Positions 1 through 6,624 of a stretch of DNA of 9,126 nt are shown in pieces. Positions within the stretch are counted from its first letter, which is position 1; each line of letters opens with the position of its first letter. Both the position numbers and the translations under genes were made by a program. The stretch is taken from contig DOHJ01000070.1 of NCBI GenBank assembly GCA_003535335.1, positions 1 to 9,126 of the forward strand. The letters are read 5' to 3'. The notes under the pieces were generated by a model that saw nothing but the letters and a program-made list of their open reading frames with translations, had not been told where the DNA came from and did no database searches. This DNA is from Paracoccaceae bacterium (GTDB lineage Bacteria; Pseudomonadota; Alphaproteobacteria; Rhodobacterales; Rhodobacteraceae).

Positions 1-1050
1 ATTCTGGCCGCTACCAACCGCGCCGATGTTCTGGACCCTGCGCTGTTGCGTCCGGGTCGGTTTGACCGCCAAATTCAGGTGCCAAACCCTGACATCAAAG
101 GCCGCGATAAAATCCTTAACGTGCATGCGCGCAAAGTGCCGCTTGGCCCTGACGTGGATCTGCGCATCATTGCCCGTGGCACACCCGGATTTTCCGGTGC
201 CGATCTGGCCAATCTGGTGAATGAGGCTGCGTTAATGGCCGCCAGAGTTGGCCGTCGTTTTGTGACTATGGACGATTTTGAAATGGCCAAGGACAAGGTG
301 ATGATGGGGGCCGAACGCCGTTCGATGGTTTTGACCGACGAGCAAAAGGAAATGACCGCCTATCACGAGGCCGGTCACGCCATTGTCGGCATCAAACTGC
401 CCAAATGTGATCCGGTTTACAAGGCCACGATTATCCCGCGCGGCAATGCCTTGGGGATGGTGATGAGCCTGCCTGAAATGGACCAGCACAATTATTTCAA
501 AGACCAGATCGAGCAAAAAATTGCCATGGGCATGGCGGGCAAGGCGGCCGAAATTATCAAATGGGGCCCTGGTCGGGTTTCAAACGGTCCATCGGGCGAT
601 ATCATGATGGTGTCCTCACTGGCGCGCGCCATGGTGCTGCGCTGGGGTATGTCCGAGAAGGTTGGTAATATTGATTATCAGGCTGCCCATGAGGGGTACT
701 CGGGCAACGGTGCCGGTGGGCTGTCAATTTCTGCTGCCACGCAAGAACTGATCGAGGAAGAAGTAAAACGAGTAATTGACGAGGGCTATGACATTGCTTT
801 CAAGCTGTTGAAAAAACACAATAAAGAGTTTGAAATGTTGGCGCAGGGCTTGCTGGAATATGAAACCCTGACCGGCGAGGAAATCATGCGCGTAATCAAG
901 GGTGACCCACCGCGCCCTGATGATGACGAGGATGAAGACCAAGGCAGTACACCAAGCGTAACGGCCATTCCAAAAATCAAACCAAAGCCCAAGGTCAAAG
1001 TGACCCGCAAGCCAAAGGATGACGGGATGAAGCCCGAACCGTCCTCTTAA
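1..1050 (+). CDS. ftsH: ATP-dependent zinc metalloprotease FtsH (3' part)
   Basis: FtsH is a hexameric inner-membrane AAA+ protease that extracts and degrades membrane proteins and unstable cytosolic regulators. The reading frame is open from base 1, so the gene began outside the window: the membrane segments, Walker A and Walker B are missing, and 349 codons remain. Visible in window codons are the sensor-1 ATN (4-6), the second region of homology with LRPGRFDR (16-23, arginine fingers R20 and R23), the sensor-2 region GFSGADL (63-69), the zinc site HEAGH (122-126), and Asp200 in the SGDI segment, which fits the third zinc ligand. The protease domain is intact. The C-terminal tail after about codon 300 is low complexity, first acidic (DDDEDED) and then Lys/Pro rich. 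A strong terminator follows at once. Identification is very secure; only the start is unseen. Confidence 0.97.
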   Translation: MLAATNRADVLDPALLRPGRFDRQIQVPNPDIKGRDKILNVHARKVPLGPDVDLRIIARGTPGFSGADLANLVNEAALMAARVGRRFVTMDDFEMAKDKVMMGAERRSMVLTDEQKEMTAYHEAGHAIVGIKLPKCDPVYKATIIPRGNALGMVMSLPEMDQHNYFKDQIEQKIAMGMAGKAAEIIKWGPGRVSNGPSGDIMMVSSLARAMVLRWGMSEKVGNIDYQAAHEGYSGNGAGGLSISAATQELIEEEVKRVIDEGYDIAFKLLKKHNKEFEMLAQGLLEYETLTGEEIMRVIKGDPPRPDDDEDEDQGSTPSVTAIPKIKPKPKVKVTRKPKDDGMKPEPSS

Positions 1051-1055
1051 AATAG

Positions 1056-1094
1056 CAAAACCCCGAAGGCTAAAAGCAAGTCTTCGGGGTTTTG
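1056..1094 (+). terminator. Rho-independent terminator of ftsH
   Basis: A perfect 13-bp stem (1056-1068 with 1082-1094) encloses a 13-nt loop. The core is CCCCGAAG/CTTCGGGG and the right arm ends in TTTT, which supplies the U tract. It begins five bases after the ftsH stop codon, so it should separate ftsH from the following MOSC gene. Confidence 0.9.
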
Positions 1095-1102
1095 TTCAAG
1101 GC

Positions 1103-1114
1103 TGTTTCGAAACA
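1103..1114. promoter_or_regulatory. 12-bp perfect palindrome, possible operator
   Basis: TGTTTCGAAACA is a perfect inverted repeat lying between the ftsH terminator and the MOSC gene, 34 bp before that gene's ATG. The position would suit an operator. No regulator family is assigned from the sequence, and a 12-bp palindrome can arise by chance. Confidence 0.25.
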
Positions 1115-1148
1115 AACTCTCTGGCGCTAATTTAGCACAGGAAACACC

Positions 1149-1748
1149 ATGCCCGCATTATTGCCAACTGATTTCAAATGCCGGATTGTCTGGCTGGGTC
1201 ATAATGTTAATCGTGCTACCACATTGGGAAATGAGGCAGTGCAACAGTTTAATGCAACCTTTGCCGGCCCCGAAACGGAAAGCCGGTTTGGCTTGACTCG
1301 GCCCTCGGATGGACGTCTGCAATGCCAGTATCCGCGTGGAACCGAGGTGCGAAACACCCGACAAATTTCTATTATTTCAGCCGAGGAATTGGAAATTATT
1401 GCAGCGAATATGGGCGTTAAGGAAATCAAACCGGAATGGCTTGGCTTGAACATGGTGATTAAGGGTTTGGCCGACTTCAGCCATATTCCGCCATCATCGC
1501 GCCTGATTAGCCAAAACGGAACCGGTCTGGTGATTGATCTTGAAAACCGCCCCTGCCATTTACCTGCCAAGCTGATTGATGCGCAAATGTCGGGAAAAGG
1601 TTGCGAATTTAAAACTGCGGCCACAAATTTACGTGGCGTGACGGCATGGGTCGAACGCGAAGGCGCGCTAAAGGTCGGGGATGAAATGATTTTGCACATT
1701 CCGGATCAACCTGCATGGCCGCATCTGGATCAGGTTCTCAGGCCATAG
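1149..1748 (+). CDS. MOSC-domain protein
   Basis: This 199-residue protein resembles the stand-alone MOSC (molybdenum cofactor sulfurase C-terminal) proteins of Rhodobacterales. MOSC domains are predicted to carry sulfur on a conserved cysteine and to bind pterin or metal-sulfur groups; the substrate of this subfamily is not known. Features seen are an N-terminal strand (KCRIVWLG, 10-17), a TRPS segment at 50-53, the RQISIIS strand with a following helix (71-85), WLGLNMVIKGL (97-107), and ENRPC (132-136), whose Cys136 is the likely conserved MOSC cysteine. There is no signal peptide or membrane segment, so it should be cytosolic. The ATG is preceded by AGGAAA at 1139-1144. The gene stands alone between the ftsH terminator and the fhs leader. 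The fold call is fairly confident; the function is open. Confidence 0.8.
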   Translation: MPALLPTDFKCRIVWLGHNVNRATTLGNEAVQQFNATFAGPETESRFGLTRPSDGRLQCQYPRGTEVRNTRQISIISAEELEIIAANMGVKEIKPEWLGLNMVIKGLADFSHIPPSSRLISQNGTGLVIDLENRPCHLPAKLIDAQMSGKGCEFKTAATNLRGVTAWVEREGALKVGDEMILHIPDQPAWPHLDQVLRP

Positions 1749-1787
1749 CCCTGTCACCCATAGGTTATGAAAATGAAAATGCTGGAT

Positions 1788-1820
1788 TTACCCTGTTATT
1801 ACCCTATTATTACCCTGTTA
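1788..1820. repeat. Three tandem 11-bp repeats upstream of fhs
   Basis: Three contiguous units, TTACCCTGTTA, TTACCCTATTA and TTACCCTGTTA, occupy 1788-1798, 1799-1809 and 1810-1820. The first and third are identical and the middle one differs by one base. The period is close to one DNA helical turn, so equivalent bases face the same side. They lie about 65 bp before the fhs start, in the only space available for an fhs promoter. A protein-binding array is possible but unproven. Confidence 0.6.
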
Positions 1821-1823
1821 AAC

Positions 1824-1864
1824 GTCGTGATTATCTGTAAAGTTCATCAGATGATTGTCGCGAC
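1824..1864 (+). promoter_or_regulatory. Possible fhs leader hairpin
   Basis: Bases 1830-1837 (ATTATCTG) can pair with 1848-1855 (CAGATGAT) with one G-T wobble and a 10-nt loop. GTCG at 1824-1827 can also pair with CGAC at 1861-1864 outside an uneven internal loop. The structure ends seven bases before the fhs Shine-Dalgarno site. There is no U tract, so it is not a terminator. It matches no riboswitch class that I can recognise and may be fortuitous. Confidence 0.25.
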
Positions 1865-1871
1865 TTGATTA

Positions 1872-1877
1872 AAAGGA
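1872..1877 (+). promoter_or_regulatory. Shine-Dalgarno site that sets the fhs start
   Basis: AAAGGA lies eight bases before the ATG at 1886. An in-frame TTG at 1865 lies upstream of this site and would add seven residues unlike the family, so the ATG is preferred. Confidence 0.8.
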
Positions 1878-1885
1878 TCCAACAG

Positions 1886-3562
1886 ATGAGCTTTAAAACA
1901 GATATTGAAATTGCCCGTGAAGCCAATAAAAAACCTATTCAGGAAATTGGCGCAAAACTGGGCATCCCCAATGAACATTTGCTGCCGTACGGCCATGACA
2001 AGGCCAAGGTCGGCCAAAATTTTATCGATAGCATTCAGGGTAATAAAAAAGGCAAACTGATCCTTGTGACCGCAATTAACCCGACCCCGGCTGGCGAGGG
2101 TAAAACCACAACCACGGTTGGGCTGGGCGACGGGATCAACCGTCTTGGCAAAAAAGCAGCGGTCTGTATTCGCGAGGCATCTTTAGGCCCGTGTTTTGGC
2201 ATGAAGGGTGGGGCTGCCGGTGGCGGTCTGGCCCAAGTGGTGCCGATGGAAGAAATGAATTTGCATTTCACCGGTGATTTTCACGCCATTACATCGGCCC
2301 ATAATCTGTTATCGGCGATGATCGACAACCATATTTACTGGGGCAATGCGCTGGAAATCGATGAGCGCCGCATACCTTGGAAGCGGGTTCTGGATATGAA
2401 CGACCGCGCGCTGCGTGATACAGTTGTGTCGCTGGGTGGTATTGCCAACGGGTTTCCGCGCCAGACCGGATTTGACATCACGGTGGCAAGCGAAGTTATG
2501 GCCATTCTGTGCCTGTCGAACAATCTGGTAGATTTGCAAAAACGTCTTGGCGATATTATCGTGGCCTACACCCGCAATCGCGAGCCGGTTTATTGCCGTG
2601 ATCTAAAGGCAGACGGCGCAATGACTGTGTTGTTAAAGGATGCGATGCAGCCCAATCTGGTGCAGACTCTGGAAAACAATCCGGCCTTTGTGCATGGCGG
2701 ACCGTTTGCAAATATTGCGCATGGTTGTAACTCGGTTATTGCCACGAACACTGCATTGCGGCTTGCCGATTACGTGATTACCGAGGCCGGTTTTGGTGCC
2801 GATCTGGGGGCTGAAAAATTCATGAATATCAAGTGCCGCAAAGCCGGCCTTGCGCCGGATTGCATCGTGCTTGTGGCGACTATTCGGGCGATGAAAATGA
2901 ACGGCGGGGTGGCCAAGGCCGATTTGGGGCCGGAAAATGTTGCGGCTGTAAAAGAGGGCTGCGCCAATCTTGGCCGTCACATCGCCAATATGAAATCGTT
3001 CGGCGTGCCTGTGGTGGTTGCAATCAACCATTTTGTCACCGACACCGATGCAGAAGTGCAGGCCTTGAAAGATTTCGTAAGCTCCGAAGGGGCCGAGGCA
3101 ATTTTGTCGCGCCATTGGGAATTTGGCGGTAAAGGTGCCGAGGATCTGGCCAAACGTGTGGTTGAAATTGCCGATAGTGGCGCGGCCAATTTTGCACCAC
3201 TTTACAAAGACGGCATGCCTTTGTTTGAAAAAATAGAATGCATTGCCAAAAATATTTATCATGCAGACGAGGTTGTTGCGGGAAGTAAAATCCTTGATCA
3301 ATTGCGTCTTTGGGAGGAGGCCGGATATGGACACTTGCCGATTTGTATGGCCAAAACCCAATATTCATTTAGCACCAACCCAGCGCTGCGCGGTGCACCA
3401 ACCGGACATTCCGTTCCGGTGAGAGAGGTGCGATTATCGGCAGGGGCCGGCTTTATTGTGGTGGTTTGCGGTGATGTGATGACCATGCCGGGCCTGCCCA
3501 GAGGGCCTGCCGCCGAAGGCATTATGTTAAATGATGCCGGTGAAATTGACGGGTTATTTTAA
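1886..3562 (+). CDS. fhs: Formate-tetrahydrofolate ligase
   Basis: Fhs joins formate to tetrahydrofolate using ATP to give 10-formyl-THF, and can run in reverse when one-carbon units are oxidised. The 558-residue length from the ATG at 1886 matches the family (about 555-560). Visible motifs are the phosphate-binding loop TPAGEGKT (67-74), the glycine-rich GGAAGGG segment (108-114) running into NLHFTGD (125-131), the family signature beginning [13 protein letters not shown] (from 268), and the typical C-terminal MPGLP segment ending in GLF. The enzyme is cytosolic and normally tetrameric. folD follows after 27 bp, which suggests an operon with a joint role in folate-linked one-carbon flow. In marine roseobacters this pair is associated with oxidising methyl groups from compounds such as glycine betaine, choline and DMSP; that role here is inference. 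No truncation or missing motif was seen. Confidence 0.97.
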   Translation: MSFKTDIEIAREANKKPIQEIGAKLGIPNEHLLPYGHDKAKVGQNFIDSIQGNKKGKLILVTAINPTPAGEGKTTTTVGLGDGINRLGKKAAVCIREASLGPCFGMKGGAAGGGLAQVVPMEEMNLHFTGDFHAITSAHNLLSAMIDNHIYWGNALEIDERRIPWKRVLDMNDRALRDTVVSLGGIANGFPRQTGFDITVASEVMAILCLSNNLVDLQKRLGDIIVAYTRNREPVYCRDLKADGAMTVLLKDAMQPNLVQTLENNPAFVHGGPFANIAHGCNSVIATNTALRLADYVITEAGFGADLGAEKFMNIKCRKAGLAPDCIVLVATIRAMKMNGGVAKADLGPENVAAVKEGCANLGRHIANMKSFGVPVVVAINHFVTDTDAEVQALKDFVSSEGAEAILSRHWEFGGKGAEDLAKRVVEIADSGAANFAPLYKDGMPLFEKIECIAKNIYHADEVVAGSKILDQLRLWEEAGYGHLPICMAKTQYSFSTNPALRGAPTGHSVPVREVRLSAGAGFIVVVCGDVMTMPGLPRGPAAEGIMLNDAGEIDGLF

Positions 3563-3589
3563 GGCTGTTCAGCTAAGAAGGATAAAAAT

Positions 3590-4492
3590 ATGACTGCAAA
3601 AATTATTGACGGCAAGGCTTTTGCCGCAACGGTTCGCGAAAAAGTGGCCGTGCATGTGGCGCGCATAAAAAAGGATCACGGTATCACACCGGGTCTGGCC
3701 GTAGTGTTGGTGGGGGAGGATCCTGCATCGCAAGTTTACGTGCGATCAAAGGGCAAAATGACGGTCGAAGTCGGGATGAATTCCTATGAGCACAAGCTGG
3801 AGATCGATACCAAAGAAGCCGATTTGCTAGCGCTGATTGATCAATTAAACAATGATCCGGCCGTGCATGCTATTTTGGTGCAATTGCCGCTGCCTGACCA
3901 TTTAAACGAGGATCTGGTGATCAATTCAATTGATCCGGCCAAGGATGTGGACGGGTTTCACATTTCGAACGTTGGTCTGTTGGCAACGGGGCAAAAATCC
4001 ATGGTGCCTTGCACGCCGCTGGGTTGTTTGATGATGCTGCGGGGGCAACTGGGCTCGCTTTCGGGTCTGGATGCTGTGGTAATTGGCCGCTCTAACATCG
4101 TCGGCAAACCTATGGCGCAATTGCTGATTGGCGATAGCTGCACGGTAACCGTGGCCCATAGCCGCACCAAAGATCTGCCCGATGTGGTGCGTCGTGCAGA
4201 TATTGTGATTGCAGCTGTGGGGCGGGCTGAAATGGTGCCGGGTGACTGGATCAAAAAAGGTGCAACCGTGATTGATGTGGGTATCAATCGCATTGATGCG
4301 CCGGAAAAAGGAGAAGGCAAAACCCGCCTTGTCGGGGATGTTGATTTCACCTCGGCCTCGGCTGTTGCTGGCGCGATTACACCTGTGCCGGGCGGGGTTG
4401 GCCCCATGACGATTGCCTGTTTGCTGGCAAATACGGTGACGGCTTGTTGTCGGGCAAATGGTTTGGCTGAACCGGATGATCTGACAGTTTAA
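3590..4492 (+). CDS. folD: Bifunctional methylenetetrahydrofolate dehydrogenase / methenyl-THF cyclohydrolase
   Basis: FolD catalyses the NADP-dependent oxidation of 5,10-methylene-THF to 5,10-methenyl-THF and its hydrolysis to 10-formyl-THF, the step next to Fhs. The 300-residue length is normal. Tyr50 and Lys54 in YVRSK are the active-site pair of the family. Further motifs are QLPLP near 103-107, KDVDGFH (118-124), the nucleotide-binding GRSNIVGKP (166-174) and the signature PGGVGPMT (267-274). A good Shine-Dalgarno stretch (AAGAAGGA, 3575-3582) precedes the ATG by seven bases. The gene lies 27 bp after fhs with no terminator between them, so co-transcription is likely. The long inverted repeat begins six bases after the stop codon and probably ends the operon. 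Confidence 0.97.
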   Translation: MTAKIIDGKAFAATVREKVAVHVARIKKDHGITPGLAVVLVGEDPASQVYVRSKGKMTVEVGMNSYEHKLEIDTKEADLLALIDQLNNDPAVHAILVQLPLPDHLNEDLVINSIDPAKDVDGFHISNVGLLATGQKSMVPCTPLGCLMMLRGQLGSLSGLDAVVIGRSNIVGKPMAQLLIGDSCTVTVAHSRTKDLPDVVRRADIVIAAVGRAEMVPGDWIKKGATVIDVGINRIDAPEKGEGKTRLVGDVDFTSASAVAGAITPVPGGVGPMTIACLLANTVTACCRANGLAEPDDLTV

Positions 4493-4497
4493 GCTTT

Positions 4498-4576
4498 ATT
4501 ATTGTTCCTTAAATATCCGCGCCGCAGGCAAGAAAACTTTTATGCCTGCGGCGCGGATATTTATTGGAACAATAAT
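4498..4576. terminator. Long inverted repeat, probable bidirectional terminator
   Basis: The inner arms 4510-4530 and 4543-4563 pair over 21 bp without mismatch, with a GC-rich core (CCGCGCCGCAGGCA) and a 12-nt loop at 4531-4542. After a small 1x2 internal loop, the outer arms 4498-4508 and 4566-4576 pair over another 11 bp. The repeat lies between convergent genes, just after folD and about 90 bp beyond the AAA+ ATPase stop codon. It therefore fits a shared terminator for both strands. Neither side has a strong T run next to the GC core (ATATTTATT on the + side), and the length is more than termination needs. A small repeat-element relic remains possible. Confidence 0.7.
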
Positions 4577-4665
4577 GGGGATCAATCGCGCTTCATTCGT
4601 CGGCCACGTATTGTTGTGGTAGAGGCGATCGGGTTGCTATAGATGGTGCTGACGCGCCGGTCCTT

Positions 4666-5976
4666 TTAGTGCACGATCTTTTCTTCTTTCACGAACATAT
4701 TGGCCCAGGCCCGATCCAGCAAATCCGGGTTCATTTGAATCGGGATGTCCTCGAATTCACAAATTGCGATCATCTGGTCGATCAGGAAAATCGGTTGATA
4801 ATTGGCGTAGATATTATCAATTGTCGGGTACTTTTTCTTGAGCAAATGCACCAGCGTTGCCTCATCCAGCGCCATTTTTTTCTTGCGTGCGACCATGGCA
4901 AAGATTTTCAGGTAATTTTCCTGACTGGGCCCGTCGATTTTGATTTTAAAGAAAATCCGGCGCAAAGCGGCTTTGTCAAAAATTTCGTTCGGATGGAAGT
5001 TGGTCGAAAAAATCACCAGCGTGTCAAACGGAACTTCGAATTTTTCACCCGATTGCAGGGCCAGAATATCTTTGCTTTCTTCCAGCGGCACAATCCAGCG
5101 GTTGATCAGGGCCTGTGGCGGTTCGGCCTGCCGGCCAAGGTCATCGACGATAAACACGCCGCCGGTTGATTTGAGCTGTAACGGAGCCTGATAGGTGCGC
5201 GCGGTCGGGTTGTAAACCAGATCAAGCATGTCCAGACTAAGCTCGCCGCCGGTTATAACCGTGGGGCGCTCGCATTTTACGTAACGTGTGTCATAACGGT
5301 TGCCCGAGCGGCGCAGGCTGTTTGGATCATCCTCTTGCTCCTCGGCAGCGCTGTGCACAATCGGGTCATAAACCGTGATGACCTGCCCCGCATATTCCAG
5401 CGCGCGCGGAACGTAAATTTTATCGCCCAAAGCATCACGAATACCGTTGGAAATGGCCGATTTGCCGTTGCCCGGTGGTCCGTACATCAAAACCGAGCGC
5501 CCCGAACTAACAGCCGGACCCAAATGGTCAATCAGCTCGTCCGGTAAAATCAGATGCCCCATTGCACCGGTTAACTGTTCGCGGGTGATCTGGATGTTGC
5601 GGATGGATTGGCGTTTTACCTGTTCTTTGTAAACCTCGAGCGGCACCGGCATGGCACCGAAATATTCCGATTGTGACAGCGCATCCAGCGTGCGTGATTT
5701 GCCCGCATCGGTCAGCCGGTAGCCCATTTGCCCGCCAGAACCTGCATGCATGCTGCCTGTCGCCTCGAGCAGTTTTTGGTCGCGGGCCATATCGATCAAT
5801 TCCTGTGTGACCGGAATGGGCAGGCAAATGGATTTGGAGATTTCGGCTACCATTTCCTGATTTTTGCGAAACATGGTTTTCAATAAAATATCGCGCATCA
5901 TCACGACTGACAGGTTCATCTGCTCAATTCGTTTTGGGGCAGGCGGGGCAGTGACGCTGGATGTTTGCATGTTCAT
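4666..5976 (-). CDS. AAA+ ATPase encoded after the tad genes, unknown role
   Basis: This 436-residue protein has a clear AAA+ core and no signal peptide or membrane segment, so it is probably cytosolic. Motifs are Walker A GPPGNGKS (166-173), a Walker B strand VFIVDD (274-279) with a second Asp where Glu is usual, sensor-1 STN (324-326), and LRR (338-340) as a possible arginine-finger region. Residues about 20-115 are helix rich with a GYRLTDAGKSR segment (85-95), which looks like a winged helix and could be a partner- or DNA-binding module. An acidic stretch (EEQEDD, 212-217) sits between Walker A and Walker B. It is not the TadA/CpaF secretion ATPase, whose motifs it lacks. It lies 147 bp after the prepilin peptidase, so it may have its own promoter. 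A link to pilus assembly or its control is inferred from position only. The ATG at 5976 is chosen for its Shine-Dalgarno spacing; a second in-frame ATG lies two codons later. Confidence 0.85.
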   Translation of the reverse strand: MNMQTSSVTAPPAPKRIEQMNLSVVMMRDILLKTMFRKNQEMVAEISKSICLPIPVTQELIDMARDQKLLEATGSMHAGSGGQMGYRLTDAGKSRTLDALSQSEYFGAMPVPLEVYKEQVKRQSIRNIQITREQLTGAMGHLILPDELIDHLGPAVSSGRSVLMYGPPGNGKSAISNGIRDALGDKIYVPRALEYAGQVITVYDPIVHSAAEEQEDDPNSLRRSGNRYDTRYVKCERPTVITGGELSLDMLDLVYNPTARTYQAPLQLKSTGGVFIVDDLGRQAEPPQALINRWIVPLEESKDILALQSGEKFEVPFDTLVIFSTNFHPNEIFDKAALRRIFFKIKIDGPSQENYLKIFAMVARKKKMALDEATLVHLLKKKYPTIDNIYANYQPIFLIDQMIAICEFEDIPIQMNPDLLDRAWANMFVKEEKIVH

Positions 5977-5982
5977 GGGCTT

Positions 5983-5988
5983 TCACCT
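5983..5988 (-). promoter_or_regulatory. Shine-Dalgarno site of the AAA+ ATPase gene
   Basis: AGGTGA on the minus strand lies six bases before the ATG at 5976. It favours that start over the next in-frame ATG at 5970, which would be 12 bases away. Confidence 0.7.
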
Positions 5989-6046
5989 ATTTTTTGTTGT
6001 CACGGGGTTTGTTTTTTAGACGATCAACATATGAACCCGTTTTTTC

Positions 6047-6052
6047 ATTATA
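6047..6052 (-). promoter_or_regulatory. Candidate -10 box for the AAA+ ATPase gene
   Basis: A perfect TATAAT lies on the minus strand about 70 bp before the ATPase start, within the 147-bp gap after the prepilin peptidase. The -35 side is weak: TTGCCC is only 14 bp away. It is offered as a possible separate promoter; the gene could also be read through from the tad operon. Confidence 0.3.
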
Positions 6053-6123
6053 GTTTGACCAGATTTGGGCAAGGATAGTTTTGGGTCGCATCCAGTGTTG
6101 AAATTTTTAATAAAATGCAACAT

Positions 6124-6624
6124 TTAGCTGCCATAAATGGCCCCCAGCACCAGATAGATCAGCAACGCACCTCCAAGGGCAAAACCCATTGGAAAATCCT
6201 TGTTATCCCAGCTTTTCCAGTCCGGCGTTAGTTTGCGAAAGGCCTTGGAACGTTGAAAAATCCGGTGGGTAACAAAAGCGGCAATTATGGTTGCGGCAAA
6301 TAAATATACCATGCTGATTGCATCACCATAGGCGATAAACGGGGCCATTGCAGCGGCGAATTTGGCATCCCCTGCGCCGATCATACCTAATGCGCTGATG
6401 ACAAATCCGATGACCAAAATCACCAAAAGATGCACAAAACGCCAAGGATATTCAGCCAAAGGCAAGGCAATCAGGCCAATAACCACAAACACCGCAAACA
6501 GGGCCATAACGGCCTTGTTGGGGATTTTCATGTACTTCATGTCGTTCCAGGCGACCCAGATCGAAATGGGTAGCGCAAATGGTAAAAACCACAGGGCAGA
6601 CGACGCTGTTATGGCCAGCTGCAT
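6124..6624 (-). CDS. cpaA: Prepilin peptidase, CpaA/TadV type
   Basis: This 166-residue membrane aspartic protease probably cleaves the leader of Flp-type prepilins in the inner membrane. The two catalytic aspartates of the type IV prepilin peptidase family are visible: Asp28 in the segment WNDMKYMKIPN (26-36), and Asp86 in GAGDAKF (83-89). Hydrophobic segments lie near 9-26, 38-57, 64-82, 90-117 and 147-164. The short length without an N-methyltransferase domain is normal for the CpaA/TadV class, in contrast to the larger PilD type. Its ATG overlaps the stop codon of the TadD-like gene by one base (TAATG), which points to translational coupling. No pilin gene is in the window. Confidence 0.9.
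   Translation of the reverse strand: MQLAITASSALWFLPFALPISIWVAWNDMKYMKIPNKAVMALFAVFVVIGLIALPLAEYPWRFVHLLVILVIGFVISALGMIGAGDAKFAAAMAPFIAYGDAISMVYLFAATIIAAFVTHRIFQRSKAFRKLTPDWKSWDNKDFPMGFALGGALLIYLVLGAIYGS

Noticed and set aside
1199..1699. 166-codon minus-strand frame opposite the MOSC gene
   Set aside because: The + strand gene has a good ribosome-binding site and family motifs; the opposite frame has neither.
1788..1810. Partial resemblance of the fhs upstream repeat to the I-SceI homing-endonuclease site
   Set aside because: The ATTACCCTGTTA half matches but the rest of the 18-bp site does not, and the tandem 11-bp repeat itself explains the likeness.
1857..1864. GTCGCGAC palindrome before fhs
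   Set aside because: Eight-base palindromes are common by chance; it is considered only as part of the possible leader hairpin.
2633..3361. 242-codon open frame on the minus strand inside fhs
   Set aside because: It lies wholly within the secure fhs gene, has composition expected of an antisense shadow and shows no recognisable domain.
4575..4619. Tiny + strand frame from an ATG just after the inverted repeat (14 codons)
   Set aside because: It has no convincing ribosome-binding site, is too short to judge, and overlaps the inverted repeat.
4669..5169. 166-codon + strand frame opposite the AAA+ ATPase
   Set aside because: The minus-strand frame contains Walker A, Walker B and sensor motifs, so the + frame is a shadow.
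6002..6040. Bulged ACGGG/CCCGT hairpin in the ATPase upstream region followed by T's on the + strand
   Set aside because: The stem is short with a 20-nt-plus loop, and no + strand gene ends there.
6093..6119. AT-rich imperfect hairpin (TGTTG...CAACA) just after the prepilin peptidase stop
   Set aside because: Only five strong outer pairs, then mismatches, and no U tract; too weak to call a terminator.
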